Assembly (NCBI GenBank): GCA_902196205.1
Contig: CABIKM010000034.1
Span: 1-40,717 of the forward strand
Source: Candidatus Methylomirabilis lanthanidiphila
GTDB lineage: Bacteria; Methylomirabilota; Methylomirabilia; Methylomirabilales; Methylomirabilaceae
Direction of reading: 5' to 3'
Length of the DNA: 40,717 nucleotides
The notes beneath the pieces are model-generated. The model made no database searches, was not told where the DNA came from, and saw only the letters and a program-made list of their open reading frames with translations. The translations under genes were made by a program, and so were the position numbers. Positions 9,141 through 15,905 of this stretch are shown piece by piece. Position 1 is the stretch's first letter, and each line of letters opens with the position of its first letter.

Positions 9141-9355
9141 GCAGCCGGTTAAACATCCCATTTATCCCTCAATCTACCCAATTCGGCATACAGATGCTCT
9201 AGCCGATTCGCGATATTGGGCTTACATTGTTATAGGAGATGTGGCGCTATAGGCATCAGGCTGAAAGCCGATAAAAAGCTGACGGCGCATCCGTAGGGAC
9301 GGAAGGTCACGTATTGCAGCCGACCCGAAGGCGGCGCAGCCGACAGGAGGGACGA
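9141..9355 (+). other. 215-bp intergenic leader of the universal stress protein operon
   Basis: No coding frame is apparent. The second half contains short complementary G/C-rich segments (GCATCCGT and GGGACGG near 9288-9302; GCAGCCGACC and GGCGGCGCAGCCGAC near 9316-9344) that could fold in the mRNA leader, and the last bases carry a strong Shine-Dalgarno (ACAGGAGGG). I could not match it to a known riboswitch consensus. Confidence 0.25.
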
Positions 9356-9823
9356 ATGCAGATTTCACGGATCCTTTTTCCGACCGACTTCTCCCATGAT
9401 GCCGAGCACGCATTCCAGTATGCGCTCACCTTTGCCCGCGAGTTCGGCGCCGAACTGCACCTGCTTCACGTCATCTACTTCCCCCCCCAAACGCCTGAAT
9501 ACGACATCGGACAGGTCATTGACAGCCTGGTCAAGAACGCCGAGGGCAGCCTGAAAAAGCTGGCCGAGAGCGTCGACGACCCGAAACCGGTGTTTCGTCT
9601 GGACGTACAGGTCGGGGTGGAGCACGCCGAGATCACGAAGTTTGCCGAGCGGGAAAAGATCGATTTGATCGTGATGGGAACCCGCGGACGAACGGGACTG
9701 GCGCATGTTTTTCTGGGTAGTGTTGCCGAACGGGTGGTACGCCACGCTTCCTGCCCCGTCCTGACCGTCAAACTCCCGGCACGGAAAGGCGGAGAGGGGG
9801 TAAAAAAGGAGTCAGCGACATGA
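9356..9823 (+). CDS. universal stress protein (UspA family, ATP-binding type)
   Basis: 155-residue single-domain USP. The N-terminal strand KRILFPTDFS-like segment (RILFPTDFSHDAEHA) and the C-terminal GTRGRTGLAHVFLGS give the G-x2-G-x9-G-S signature of ATP-binding USPs. Such proteins accumulate in stress, hypoxia and growth arrest. ATG 9356 is chosen because AGGAGGG precedes it at normal spacing; the in-frame upstream start at 9314 is not needed. Its TGA overlaps the ATG of the APH-like kinase gene (ATGA, 9820-9823), so the pair is translationally coupled. The tail after residue 140 is Lys/Gly-rich. Confidence 0.93.
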   Translation: MQISRILFPTDFSHDAEHAFQYALTFAREFGAELHLLHVIYFPPQTPEYDIGQVIDSLVKNAEGSLKKLAESVDDPKPVFRLDVQVGVEHAEITKFAEREKIDLIVMGTRGRTGLAHVFLGSVAERVVRHASCPVLTVKLPARKGGEGVKKESAT

Positions 9824-10938
9824 CACTGCAGCACAAGGCGTTGGCCCAGTATCTCGAAGCCGCCCTTGGCGGCGTTGTCCAGGTGCAGGCCGTTCGGCCG
9901 ATCACAGGCGACGAATCTCACGTCGTCGGGAAGGAGCCTGGCGTGTTGCATGGTCACGATCTGAAGGCGTTCGGCTACGGCCGTCCGATCCAGATCGACC
10001 TGCTCCTGAATGGAGTCCCTCGCTCCTACGTCCTGTCCACGATGCGGGGCGGCCGTGGCTTCGGCCACGATCACAAGGCCGACAGGGCGGGCGCGTTGAT
10101 CTGGGCGCATGAGGCGTACGGGAAACTGGCGCGCCATGTGGAGAGCATTGACGTCGGCTTCTTCACGCGCGACGGACAGTTGCAGTCGGCCGGGCGCGCG
10201 GAGGAGTATTTCCTTCTTGTAGACAAGGTCGAAGGGGCCACGTATCGGCTTGATCTGGAGCGGATTCTGGCGGAAGGGAACGCGTCGAAACTGGACTTCG
10301 ACCGCGCCAGGGCGCTGTCGGACTATCTGGCCAAGATCCACGCCGAAAAAGAGCAGGACGAACAACTCTACTTCCGTCGGATCCGAGATCTGATCGGTCA
10401 TGGCGAGGGCATCATGGGGATTCTGGACGGGTATCCGACGGATTACCCTCTTCTCCCTTCGAAGCAACAATACGTTGTCGAGTGCGGATGTGTGGCGTGG
10501 CGACAGTGCCTGAAAGAAAAGAGTGCGCGCCTGAGCATCGTCCATGGGGATTTTCACCCCTGGAACATCCTTTTTCGAGAGGGGACCGATTTCACGCTGC
10601 TCGACAGAAGTCGCGGGGAGTGGGGGGAGCCGGCCGATGATATCGCGGCTCTCAGCATCAATTTTCTCTTCTTCTCACTTCTGCGGTCGGGTCGGCTGGA
10701 GGGTCCGTTCCAGGCGCTGTTTGACTGCTTCTACGGCGGCTACCTCGAGCGGACCCGCGATCTCGATCTGAACTCCGTGATTCCGCCCTTCTATGTTTTC
10801 CGGGCGCTGGTCATCGCCAGCCCGCGTTGGTACCCTGACCTTCCGGAAGAGGTGCGCATCAAGCTGTTGAGGTTTGTGCAGGCGATGCTCCGGATCGAGC
10901 AGTTCGATCACAAGGATCTTAATCGATATCTATTGTGA
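9820..10938 (+). CDS. aminoglycoside-phosphotransferase-like (APH/choline kinase fold) small-molecule kinase
   Basis: 372 aa. The kinase catalytic loop HGDFHPWN (about residue 242-249) and the metal-binding LLD (about 261-263), followed by GEPADDIAAL, place it in the APH phosphotransferase superfamily. The N-terminal lobe is divergent (HVVGKEPGVLHGHD; STMRGGRGFGHD). It is unlikely to be a resistance enzyme: it is translationally coupled to a USP upstream and overlaps a CysC-like nucleotide kinase downstream. This order recalls proteins such as mycobacterial Rv2004c, where an APH-like domain and a P-loop kinase domain are fused in one hypoxia-induced polypeptide. The substrate is unknown. Confidence 0.8.
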   Translation: MTLQHKALAQYLEAALGGVVQVQAVRPITGDESHVVGKEPGVLHGHDLKAFGYGRPIQIDLLLNGVPRSYVLSTMRGGRGFGHDHKADRAGALIWAHEAYGKLARHVESIDVGFFTRDGQLQSAGRAEEYFLLVDKVEGATYRLDLERILAEGNASKLDFDRARALSDYLAKIHAEKEQDEQLYFRRIRDLIGHGEGIMGILDGYPTDYPLLPSKQQYVVECGCVAWRQCLKEKSARLSIVHGDFHPWNILFREGTDFTLLDRSRGEWGEPADDIAALSINFLFFSLLRSGRLEGPFQALFDCFYGGYLERTRDLDLNSVIPPFYVFRALVIASPRWYPDLPEEVRIKLLRFVQAMLRIEQFDHKDLNRYLL

Positions 10939-11531
10939 GGATGACTGCGGTGGCGTGGGTGGCGTGGTTGACAGGACTGCCAGGAAGCGGCAAGAGCAGC
11001 GTGGCGCGCGAGACAGCTCGGCGCCTGGAGGCGCGCGGAATGCGGGTGCGGGTGTTGGAGCTCGATGAGATCCGACGGGTCGTCACCCCCTCGGCGAGCT
11101 ACACGGTCCAGGAACGCGAGACGGTGTATCGCGCCCTGGCCTACATGGCGTGGCTGCTCTATAACGAAGGGGCGAGCGTGATCATCGATGCCACCGCCCA
11201 CAGGCGGCGTTTCCGTGATGCGGCGCGCGCGCTGATCCCCGCCTTTGCCGAGATCTATCTATGCGCGTCGCTGGCCACCTGTCGGGCGCGGGCGGGAGAT
11301 CGGCACGGCGGCTACGCCCCAGCCGATGTGTACGGGCAAGCGGGTCGAGAGGGATCGACGGTTCCCGGCGTCGACGAGATGTACGAGCCGCCGCTTCACC
11401 CCGAACTGGTGATTAATGCTGAGACACTTGACGTGAAGGACGCCGCGGAAGAGGCGGTGCAATTTCTTGAAGGCTTTCAGGCTGATCGGGCCAGAGTCTT
11501 GTTGAATGCAGATGATAAGGGCGGGTGTTGA
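10935..11531 (+). CDS. adenylylsulfate-kinase-like (CysC-like) P-loop kinase
   Basis: 198 aa with P-loop GLPGSGKSS (residues 14-22) and the C-terminal CysC-like signature FAEIYLCASLATCRAR ... GVDEMYEPPLHPEL. APS kinases phosphorylate adenosine 5'-phosphosulfate at the 3'-OH. However, the usual LDGDNVR segment is replaced by ELDEIRR, and no ATP sulfurylase gene is nearby, so another nucleotide or alcohol substrate is possible. The GTG at 10935 overlaps the preceding TGA (GTGA); ATG 10941 is a near-equal alternative two codons in. Tight coupling to the APH-like gene suggests the two kinases act together. Confidence 0.78.
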   Translation: MRMTAVAWVAWLTGLPGSGKSSVARETARRLEARGMRVRVLELDEIRRVVTPSASYTVQERETVYRALAYMAWLLYNEGASVIIDATAHRRRFRDAARALIPAFAEIYLCASLATCRARAGDRHGGYAPADVYGQAGREGSTVPGVDEMYEPPLHPELVINAETLDVKDAAEEAVQFLEGFQADRARVLLNADDKGGC

Positions 11532-11547
11532 CTGCGGAGGGAGGACG

Positions 11548-11820
11548 ATGAGCGCGCTAACGAATCCACGGGTGTTGGATCGCATACGTGAACAGGGTGA
11601 GCGAAGCGAGGCGTGCCCCTACTTGGAACGAGCCATTGTGACGTCCCGGTACCCCATCGAGGGCTACTGTGTGGGGCACCCTCACGGGAGACTTCGGGTT
11701 GTGACGATTGCCGAGTATCGTGAGTTGTGCACGACGGCCGACCACGTCCAGTGTGAACTGTATCGCGAACTGCGTGAACAGGCTCTCGCCGAGGAAGGTC
11801 CGGAACGTGAGGCTGCCTGA
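11548..11820 (+). CDS. small four-cysteine protein of unknown function
   Basis: 90 aa, starting at ATG 11548 behind GGAGGGAGG. The in-frame start at 11506 lies inside the upstream gene and lacks such a site. Four cysteines are spaced C23, C41, C61, C69 in CPYLERAI ... YPIEGYCVGHPHG ... ELCTTADHVQC, a layout suited to binding zinc or an Fe-S cluster. I recognise it only as a small conserved type of unknown function. It sits 16 bp after the CysC-like gene and before hsp20, within the stress block. A soluble cytoplasmic protein, with no signal or membrane segment. Confidence 0.7.
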   Translation: MSALTNPRVLDRIREQGERSEACPYLERAIVTSRYPIEGYCVGHPHGRLRVVTIAEYRELCTTADHVQCELYRELREQALAEEGPEREAA

Positions 11821-11838
11821 CACGAGAGCAAAAATGCA

Positions 11839-11878
11839 CCCTCACCCCAACCCTCTCCCTCAGAGAGGGCGAGGGGGG
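11839..11878. repeat. C-rich/G-rich dispersed repeat, short copy
   Basis: A 40-bp unit with a CCCTCACCCCAACCCTCTCC left part and a GAGAGGGCGAGGGGGG right part that fold back on each other. It is the same family as the longer elements at 14843-15017 and 30074-30184. It lies 24 bp upstream of the hsp20 start. Confidence 0.75.
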
Positions 11879-11902
11879 AAAGAGTAGGAAGGAGGGGGGA
11901 CC

Positions 11903-12346
11903 ATGGCGCTTGTGAAGTGGACACCATTCGGCGATTTAGGCACATTCAGGCGAGAGATGGACCGGGTATTCGAGCGGTTTTTTGGCGAGCTGCCTCGTCT
12001 GGACCTGTCCGGAGGGGGGTGGACCCCGCACCTGGACATCACCGAAACCAAGGACCGCGTGATTGTGAAGGCTGAGCTGCCAGGGTTGGAGGCCAAAGAC
12101 CTGGATATCACCATCTCCGGCAACACGCTGAGCCTGAAGGGCGAGAAGCGGCAGCTTAAAGAGGAACATGACGAACACCACCACCTGCTTGAGCGCTCCT
12201 ACGGCGCCTTTGCTCGAACGGTTGAGCTTCCCGCGCCGGTGGCGGCCGACAAAATCAAAGCGGCCTTCAAAAACGGGGTGCTGACGATTACACTGCCGAA
12301 GACGGAGGAGGCCAAGCGAAAGGCAATCCCGATTCAGGTCGAGTGA
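11903..12346 (+). CDS. small heat shock protein, Hsp20/alpha-crystallin family
   Basis: 147 aa. The N-terminal segment WTPFGDLGTFRREMDRVFERFF is followed by the alpha-crystallin domain (about 42-135: WTPHLDITETKDRVIVKAELPG ... GVLTITLPKTEEAK) and a short C-terminal tail with the IPIQVE (I-x-I) motif used in oligomer assembly. This ATP-independent holdase protects unfolded proteins. The start is defined by a very purine-rich Shine-Dalgarno (GGAAGGAGGGGGG) six or so bases upstream. The adjacent C-rich repeat could pair with this site, see findings. Confidence 0.95.
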   Translation: MALVKWTPFGDLGTFRREMDRVFERFFGELPRLDLSGGGWTPHLDITETKDRVIVKAELPGLEAKDLDITISGNTLSLKGEKRQLKEEHDEHHHLLERSYGAFARTVELPAPVAADKIKAAFKNGVLTITLPKTEEAKRKAIPIQVE

Positions 12347-12433
12347 ATAGTGTGAAGTGCAAGGTGCGACGTTCAATGTGCCGCGCGCTTCGGGCAGGGC
12401 GCGTTGCGTCGCGCAATAAGGGGGGGAACGACC

Positions 12434-12952
12434 ATGAAGACAGCCATGGTTGCGCGTAAGCATTACAGTATTGCATCATCTAAGAAGAGCGTGGATACGG
12501 AAACCGATTCGTACCTGGCCAAGGGCGCACCCGGTAAGATGGTGTGCCACGGGTGCCACGCCATTTCAACAGGGAGGCGATGGTACCAGGATGAGGCGGT
12601 GTACGCTACGCTTCTCAAAGCCGGAACAGTGAAAGAGATATTCTGTCCCGCATGTGAAAAGATTCGCGACGGTTACCCGAGCGGGCAGGTGACGCTCAAG
12701 GGAGAGTTCCTGGCCGAGCATCAGGATGAGATTCTGCGCATTATCGCCAACGAAGAGAAGCGGGCCAGAGAGCGCAATCCGCTTCATCGGATCATGGGTC
12801 TCCGCGAGGAGAACGGGCAGCTTGAGGTGACGACAACCGATGAGAAGCTGGCGCAGCGGCTCGGGCGCGAGCTACATAAGGCGTGCGGGGGGACCGTTGC
12901 GTACGGCTGGTCGCATGACAACAAAATCCTCCGAGTGCAGTGGGAGCGATGA
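12434..12952 (+). CDS. zinc-ribbon protein of the BCAM0308/NMD3-like type
   Basis: 172 aa starting at ATG 12434 behind GGGGGGAACG. Two CxxC knuckles, VCHGC (C38, C41) and FCPAC (C71, C74), form a probable zinc ribbon; the remainder (KGEFLAEHQDEILRIIANEE ... NPLHRIMGL ... TTDEKLAQRLGRELHKA) matches my recollection of the conserved BCAM0308 family, distantly likened to the ribosome-export adaptor NMD3. Function in bacteria is unknown; a role in ribosome hibernation or RNA binding under stress is only a guess from its company (hsp20, USP, CBS). It ends 12 bp before the MAT gene. Confidence 0.72.
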   Translation: MKTAMVARKHYSIASSKKSVDTETDSYLAKGAPGKMVCHGCHAISTGRRWYQDEAVYATLLKAGTVKEIFCPACEKIRDGYPSGQVTLKGEFLAEHQDEILRIIANEEKRARERNPLHRIMGLREENGQLEVTTTDEKLAQRLGRELHKACGGTVAYGWSHDNKILRVQWER

Positions 12953-12964
12953 GGGAGCAGACCG

Positions 12965-14167
12965 ATGCCGCAGGCGCGCGTGCAACGGTTGCAGCAGCCG
13001 CCCATCGGCGAGCAGCCGATCGAGATCGTCGAGCGGAAAGGGCTGGGCCATCCCGATTCGATCTGCGACGCCGTGATGGAGGAGATCGCGCGGGCCATCA
13101 ACGCCGAATATCAACAACGCTTCGGCCAGGTCCTTCACAACAATATCGACAAGGGGCTGCTGGTCGCAGGGCGGGTTCGGCGGCGGCTCGGCAAGGGGCG
13201 CGTACTGCAGCCGATGGAGCTCGTGATCGGCGACCGTGCAACCTACCGCGTCGGGCGGGTGCGCGTCCCGATCAAGGAGATCGCGGTGGAGGCGGCCAAG
13301 GGTTGGTTTCGCAAGTCGCTGCGACATGTGGACCCGAATCGGCACGTGCGGTATCGGGTTGTGCTGGCGGAGGGCTCGGACGAATTGGCCGACATCTTCA
13401 GGCGCGAGGGGGTCAGAGAGGCCAACGACACCTCGGCGGCCGTCGGCTATGCCCCCCTGAGCGAGACCGAACAGATGGTCCTGTGGGTCGAGCGATACCT
13501 GAACTCGCCCGGCTTCAAGGCGGCGTTCCCGGAAACGGGGGAGGATGTGAAGGTCATGGGGATCCGCGCGGACCGGGCGCTCACCATGATGGTCGCCATG
13601 CCGCTGCTGTGCAAGGCGATTACATCCGAAGCAGCCTATTTTCGCAAGAAGGCTGAGGTTATGGAGGCCCTGCGACAGGCGCTGCCGCCCTCGCCAGGGC
13701 TGGATACCATCGAGCTGGTCCTGAACGCGCTGGATCGTGAGGGGCGCGGGTTGGGCGGCATGTATCTGTCGCTGCTCGGGACGTCGGCGGAGGACGCCGA
13801 TTCCGGGCAGGTGGGAAGGGGCAATCGCGTCAATGGGGTAATCCCCCTGAACCGGCCGGTAGGCGGAGAGGCGGCGGCCGGGAAAAACCCGGTGAGCCAT
13901 ATCGGCAAGATTTACACGGTGTTGTCGCATCGGATGGCCGATCAGATCTTCCGGCGGGTCGAAGGGGTGCGGGAGGTCTATGTCTGGCTTGTGGGTCAGA
14001 TTGGCCGACCGGTCGATCAGCCATGGGCGGCGGTCCAACTCATCCAGGCGGCCGATGCGGAGGATGAGCAGATCACGCAGGGGTGCAGGTTAGTGATCGA
14101 TCAGGAACTGAACCGTCTGACGGATTTTTGTGTTGAGTTAACCGAGGGAAAGTATCCTGTCTGCTGA
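12965..14167 (+). CDS. mat: S-adenosylmethionine synthetase, archaeal type
   Basis: 400 aa with the family hallmarks IEIVERKGLGHPDSICD (residues 21-37), HNNIDKGLL and GTSAEDADSGQVGRGNR, and the C-terminal VWLVGQIGRPVDQP. It makes AdoMet from ATP and methionine. This is the archaeal COG1812 family, very different in sequence from bacterial MetK and of normal length for that family. In bacteria it is rare and is often an extra copy. It is followed 21 bp later by a CBS-ACT gene, whose CBS domains might bind AdoMet or ATP, suggesting local feedback. The start follows GAGGGAGCAG. Confidence 0.92.
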   Translation: MPQARVQRLQQPPIGEQPIEIVERKGLGHPDSICDAVMEEIARAINAEYQQRFGQVLHNNIDKGLLVAGRVRRRLGKGRVLQPMELVIGDRATYRVGRVRVPIKEIAVEAAKGWFRKSLRHVDPNRHVRYRVVLAEGSDELADIFRREGVREANDTSAAVGYAPLSETEQMVLWVERYLNSPGFKAAFPETGEDVKVMGIRADRALTMMVAMPLLCKAITSEAAYFRKKAEVMEALRQALPPSPGLDTIELVLNALDREGRGLGGMYLSLLGTSAEDADSGQVGRGNRVNGVIPLNRPVGGEAAAGKNPVSHIGKIYTVLSHRMADQIFRRVEGVREVYVWLVGQIGRPVDQPWAAVQLIQAADAEDEQITQGCRLVIDQELNRLTDFCVELTEGKYPVC

Positions 14168-14188
14168 GACCAAGGAAAGGAGCCGACG

Positions 14189-14833
14189 ATGCGAGTTAAG
14201 GATCGAATGAGGCGCTCGCTGGTCAGTGTCGCACAGTCCGACACGCTGGATCATGCGCTGACAACGTTAAAGCGATTTAACATTCGCCACCTCCCGGTCG
14301 TCAAGGGGGACCATGTGGTGGGGATTGTGTCGGATCGGGACGTCAAGAAGGCTGCGCCCTCTCCGTTTGACTATCCGACCGCGGAGGAGTTTCGAGCCTT
14401 TACATCCGCAGTGTCCGTCAAGGAGATCATGACGAAGGAGGTGGTCACGGTGGCTCCGCTCACCCCCATCGAGGAGGCGGCCAGCCTGATGAGCCAGAAG
14501 CGGATCGGCGCGCTGCCGGTCGTCCAGGAGGGGCGGCTGATCGGGATGATCACTGAGACCGATGTCCTGGGCGTCATGACCGAGATGATGGGCGCGACGC
14601 AGACGGCATCTCGCATTGAGATTGAGATTCCGGCGAGTCCTGGAACGCTCACCGAGGTCATCGGGATCGTCGAGGGGCAGCAGATAGAGATTGCCAGTCT
14701 CGTGACCTTACCGGCTCGTGAAGGGGCCAGGCGTCTCCTTATCATGAGGCTACGAACGATCAATCCGGACCCCGTCGTCAGGGCGTTGGAGGCGCGCGGT
14801 TATCCGCAGGTAGTCGGCGAATTTGTCAGCTAG
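14189..14833 (+). CDS. CBS-pair plus ACT-domain protein (AcuB-like)
   Basis: 214 aa. Two CBS motifs (about 1-60 with GIVSDRDVKKAAPSP, and 75-133 with GMITETDVLGVM) are followed by an ACT-like domain (about 140-212: RIEIEIPASPGTLTEVIGIV). The combination is that of AcuB-type proteins, presumed small-molecule sensors (nucleotides on CBS, amino acids or similar on ACT). The RBS AAGGAGCC precedes ATG 14189. The first CBS half resembles the CBS protein at 3175 (both have DRD-KAAPS). It probably shares a transcript with the MAT gene. Confidence 0.9.
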   Translation: MRVKDRMRRSLVSVAQSDTLDHALTTLKRFNIRHLPVVKGDHVVGIVSDRDVKKAAPSPFDYPTAEEFRAFTSAVSVKEIMTKEVVTVAPLTPIEEAASLMSQKRIGALPVVQEGRLIGMITETDVLGVMTEMMGATQTASRIEIEIPASPGTLTEVIGIVEGQQIEIASLVTLPAREGARRLLIMRLRTINPDPVVRALEARGYPQVVGEFVS

Positions 14834-14842
14834 TGTACTGAT

Positions 14843-15017
14843 CCCCCTCACCCTCGCCCTCTCCTTCAATGGGGGCGAGGGAAACATAGAAGGGCCTCCG
14901 CTATATCCCGAGAGGCGAGGGATACGAAAAAGATCTCCTCTCTCCAAAGGGGCGAGGGGCACCAAAAAAAAGATCTCCTCTCCCCCACACCTGGGGGAGA
15001 GGATGGAGGTGAGGGGG
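14843..15017. repeat. composite C-rich/G-rich dispersed repeat, long copy
   Basis: A 175-bp element whose outer ends are inverted: CCCCCTCACCCTCGCCCTCT at the left (from 14843) and a GGGGGAGAGGATGGAGGTGAGGGGG-type right end finishing at 15017. Inside, the segment AAAAAGATCTCCTCTC occurs twice (around 14927-14942 and 14967-14982), so this copy carries an internal duplication absent from the copy at 30074. Non-coding; MITE-like. It fills most of the 225-bp gap before the next gene. Confidence 0.8.
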
Positions 15018-15058
15018 AAATAGGCAACGGGTGTCCGACTCGGGACACGAGTGCGGCC

Positions 15059-15871
15059 ATGCAAAAGATCCTGATGAGTGTGGACGGATCGTTCGCCGCG
15101 GAGGCGGGGGCACGCTACGCCCTTGCGCTGGCCAAGGCCTGTGACGCGGAGCTTGATCTGCTCTTTGTCGCGGCGGATCAATCGGCCGGCCCGATGAGAC
15201 GCGCCGAGGAGTCGCTGCTGCGCCTGCTTCGGCAGGCGCATGCGCTTGGTCTGAAGGCGCGGAGCATAACCGAGATCGGCGATCCGGTCCGGGTCATGCG
15301 GGACTGTGTCTCGCGCGAGGCGATCACGCTGGCTATGGCGTCCGTGACCGGACCGGAAACGGCGCGCCGTCTCCTGCGCGAGATCCCTTGCGCCATGCTG
15401 CTGGTCCGGGTGGTCCATCCGGGTAGGATGGCATCGCCGCACGAGATTCTGGTCCCGGTCTATGGCGGCGAGTTCGAGGGCGGCAGCCTCGAGTCGGCGG
15501 CCGATCTCCTGGCCAGTCTTGGAGCGTACTGGCACGCTCGGGTCGTCCTCTTACAGTTGAGGCAGCCGCTGACGCGGCTGTTCGAGCGTCGACGCTTCGG
15601 AGAGGAGACGCCGGAACAGGCGGAACGTAAGCTGATCCCGATTGTGACTGCGCTCTCCCGCCGGGGCATGGCGACGGGGACGCGGGTCTCGCGGGGCCGT
15701 CGCCACGGTCCCGGCATCACGGCTGAGGCGGCCGCTAGACGCCATGATCTCATCTTTGTGGGGACGAAGGGGCCGAAACGCTTCCTGCAGTGGTTACGCA
15801 CTGAGACCGTCGACCATCTGGTGCGGAAGAGTCCATGCGACCTGATGCTTTTCCGACCGGCGGCCGCCTGA
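15059..15871 (+). CDS. tandem universal stress protein
   Basis: 270 aa in two UspA-like halves (about 1-120, beginning MQKILMSVDGSFAAEAGARY; about 128-268, beginning HEILVPVYGG). Neither half has a complete G-x2-G-x9-G-S/T ATP motif: the first ends ASVTGPETARRLLREIPCAMLLV and the second VGTKGPKRFLQWLRT. It may therefore be a non-ATP-binding or degenerate member. No convincing Shine-Dalgarno precedes ATG 15059, which directly follows the repeat. It is 34 bp upstream of the P-type ATPase gene, with which it is probably co-transcribed. Confidence 0.8.
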   Translation: MQKILMSVDGSFAAEAGARYALALAKACDAELDLLFVAADQSAGPMRRAEESLLRLLRQAHALGLKARSITEIGDPVRVMRDCVSREAITLAMASVTGPETARRLLREIPCAMLLVRVVHPGRMASPHEILVPVYGGEFEGGSLESAADLLASLGAYWHARVVLLQLRQPLTRLFERRRFGEETPEQAERKLIPIVTALSRRGMATGTRVSRGRRHGPGITAEAAARRHDLIFVGTKGPKRFLQWLRTETVDHLVRKSPCDLMLFRPAAA

Positions 15872-15905
15872 GATCGTCGATCCTGCTGGCGGGAGATGAG
15901 AGACC

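Noticed and set aside
7974-9161. 395-codon minus-strand frame
   Set aside because: Antisense to the radical SAM gene with its good RBS and cysteine motifs.
9141-9355. Riboswitch in the USP leader
   Set aside because: Some G/C-rich complementary segments exist, but no consensus core matched and no defined expression platform was seen.
9820-10938. Antibiotic-resistance aminoglycoside kinase
   Set aside because: APH fold only; divergent N-lobe and embedding in a stress operon make resistance unlikely.
14843-15017. CRISPR array
   Set aside because: The repeated segment occurs only twice with irregular spacing inside a palindromic element; no cas genes are in the window.
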